From Nitratifractor sp. (lineage in GTDB: Bacteria; Campylobacterota; Campylobacteria; Campylobacterales; Sulfurovaceae), in NCBI GenBank assembly GCA_015490055.1, contig WFYP01000043.1:1-7309 (forward strand): a stretch of DNA of 7,309 nt, read 5' to 3'. Shown here one piece after another: positions 7,014 to 7,309 of the stretch. The notes under the pieces are model-generated. The model did no database searches. It saw only the letters and a list, made by a program, of their open reading frames with translations, and had not been told where the DNA came from. Position 1 is the first letter of the stretch. Each line of letters opens with the position of its first letter. The translations under genes were made by a program, and so were the position numbers.

Positions 7014-7029
7014 ATTATAGCAAAAAAAA
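7014..7029 (-). promoter_or_regulatory. Sigma70 promoter of ilvI-ilvH-lpxD (extended -10)
   Basis: Read on the minus strand this is a run of eight T followed by TGCTATAAT: a perfect TATAAT hexamer (7019-7014) with a TGn extension and a T-rich block just upstream, the standard form for Campylobacterota housekeeping promoters. Transcription should begin near 7007, giving a leader of about 26 nt before ATG 6981. The leader is too short for a T-box, riboswitch or leader-peptide attenuator. Confidence 0.75.
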
Positions 7030-7041
7030 GTTATGTTTTAT

Positions 7042-7049
7042 TGTATAAT
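7042..7049 (+). promoter_or_regulatory. Candidate rightward sigma70 promoter ahead of the foldback
   Basis: TGTATAAT on the plus strand contains a perfect TATAAT at 7044-7049, with TG directly upstream but without the usual one-base spacer. The predicted start, about 7 nt past the hexamer, is near 7056, only about 3 nt before the long inverted repeat. A transcript from here would open with the hairpin and could run on into the lipoprotein gene. It lies back to back with the ilvI promoter, the two -10 hexamers being 24 bp apart. It is supported by one good hexamer only. Confidence 0.5.
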
Positions 7050-7058
7050 TTCGGTTAT

Positions 7059-7222
7059 TAACTGAATTTATACACTATATGCAACATTTAATAGCACAAG
7101 AAGGTACTTAATGTAAATAGTTTTTAATAAAAGCTAGCCAAAGCTAACTTGCGTTAAAAAGTGTTTGCAGTAAGTGCTCTCTTGTGCTATTAAATATTGT
7201 ATATAGTGTGTAACTTCAGTTA
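7059..7222. repeat. 164-bp near-perfect foldback (80-nt arms, 4-nt loop)
   Basis: Arms 7059-7138 and 7143-7222 are reverse complements without a single gap (pairing i + j = 14281) around loop CAAA at 7139-7142. Read as plus-strand RNA, I count 65 Watson-Crick pairs, 7 G.U pairs (7071, 7081, 7103, 7105, 7114, 7118, 7128 and partners) and 8 mismatches (7067, 7085, 7102, 7111, 7120, 7129, 7130, 7134). The longest perfect stretch is 16 bp, ATTTAATAGCACAAGA at 7086-7101 with 7180-7195. Of the 15 arm differences 11 are transitions. The ends read TAACTGAA and TTCAGTTA, so the repeat can be viewed as ACTGAA...TTCAGT bounded by TA on both sides. No ORF of note lies inside and no T-run follows it, so it is not an ordinary terminator. 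It may be a palindromic miniature transposable element, a structured leader, or a hairpin RNA gene. The structure is certain; the role is unknown. Confidence 0.96.
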
Positions 7223-7243
7223 TTTACAAAAAAGAGGATTAAA

Positions 7244-7309
7244 ATGAGATATATTTTACTACTATTTATACCGCTTATATTTACCGCTTGCGACAATCAA
7301 AGCATAGAG
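7244..7309 (+). CDS. Lipoprotein, N-terminal fragment (cut by window end)
   Basis: The first 22 codons of a gene are visible. They encode a signal peptide with one basic residue (MRY), a hydrophobic core ILLLFIPLIF and a lipobox-like IFTAC with Cys16 as the expected lipidation site, followed by the polar start of a mature chain (DNQS). Signal peptidase II processing and attachment to a membrane, inner or outer, is inferred; aspartate at +2 would favour inner-membrane retention under the E. coli sorting rule, which may not hold here. AGAGGA at 7233-7238 lies 5 nt before ATG 7244. The start is 21 nt after the end of the long foldback, so the foldback would form most of its 5' leader if transcription begins near 7056. 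The function cannot be told from this fragment. Confidence 0.75.
   Translation, partial: MRYILLLFIPLIFTACDNQSIE

Noticed and set aside
6982..7020. Leader-peptide attenuator or T-box for the ilv operon.
   Set aside because: The predicted leader is only about 26 nt, with no branched-chain codon run, stem pair or T-box motif.
7059..7222. Integron attC site or rho-independent terminator.
   Set aside because: There are no RYYYAAC/GTTRRRY ends and no unpaired extra-helical bases, the arms are gap-free, and no T-run follows on either strand; the T-run on the minus strand lies about 30 nt further on, within the ilvI promoter.

Overview
The window looks like chromosomal DNA from a Campylobacterota (epsilonproteobacterial) species, probably a free-living Arcobacter- or Sulfurimonas-like lineage rather than Campylobacter or Helicobacter. 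The reasons are strong A+T bias, tightly packed genes, TGn-TATAAT promoters behind a T-run with no clear -35, and two gene neighbourhoods that I recall from Campylobacter: HsrA/CosR - ferredoxin - Ppx, and ilvI - ilvH - lpxD. The genus assignment is inference.

Positions 5-3805 (+ strand): an OmpR-family response regulator whose DNA-binding half closely resembles HsrA (H. pylori HP1043) / CosR (C. jejuni Cj0355c); a membrane histidine kinase that overlaps it by 22 nt and starts at TTG; after about 100 bp with a weak promoter candidate, a small 2[4Fe-4S] ferredoxin directly abutting a Ppx/GppA-type phosphatase. The regulator keeps a canonical phosphoacceptor Asp and has a kinase partner, whereas the well-studied orthologues are orphan, non-canonical regulators.

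Positions 3849-6981 (- strand): a three-gene operon read right to left, ilvI (acetolactate synthase large subunit), ilvH (small subunit) and lpxD (lipid A N-acyltransferase). Both internal junctions use the same 12-nt GGAGCGATAATG module with a one-base TAATG stop/start overlap. The operon has a good promoter at about 7014-7029. It is visibly more GC-rich than the + strand genes. ppx and lpxD converge with only 43 bp between them.

Positions 6982-7243: a divergent intergenic region with back-to-back promoter candidates and the most unusual object in the window, a 164-bp, gap-free foldback at 7059-7222. It has two 80-nt arms around a 4-nt loop, with 65 Watson-Crick pairs, 7 G.U pairs on the + strand and 8 mismatches. 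It begins about 3 nt after the predicted start of a rightward transcript and ends 21 nt before the ATG of a lipoprotein gene cut by the window edge. It could be a palindromic MITE flanked by TA, a long structured leader, or a hairpin sRNA.
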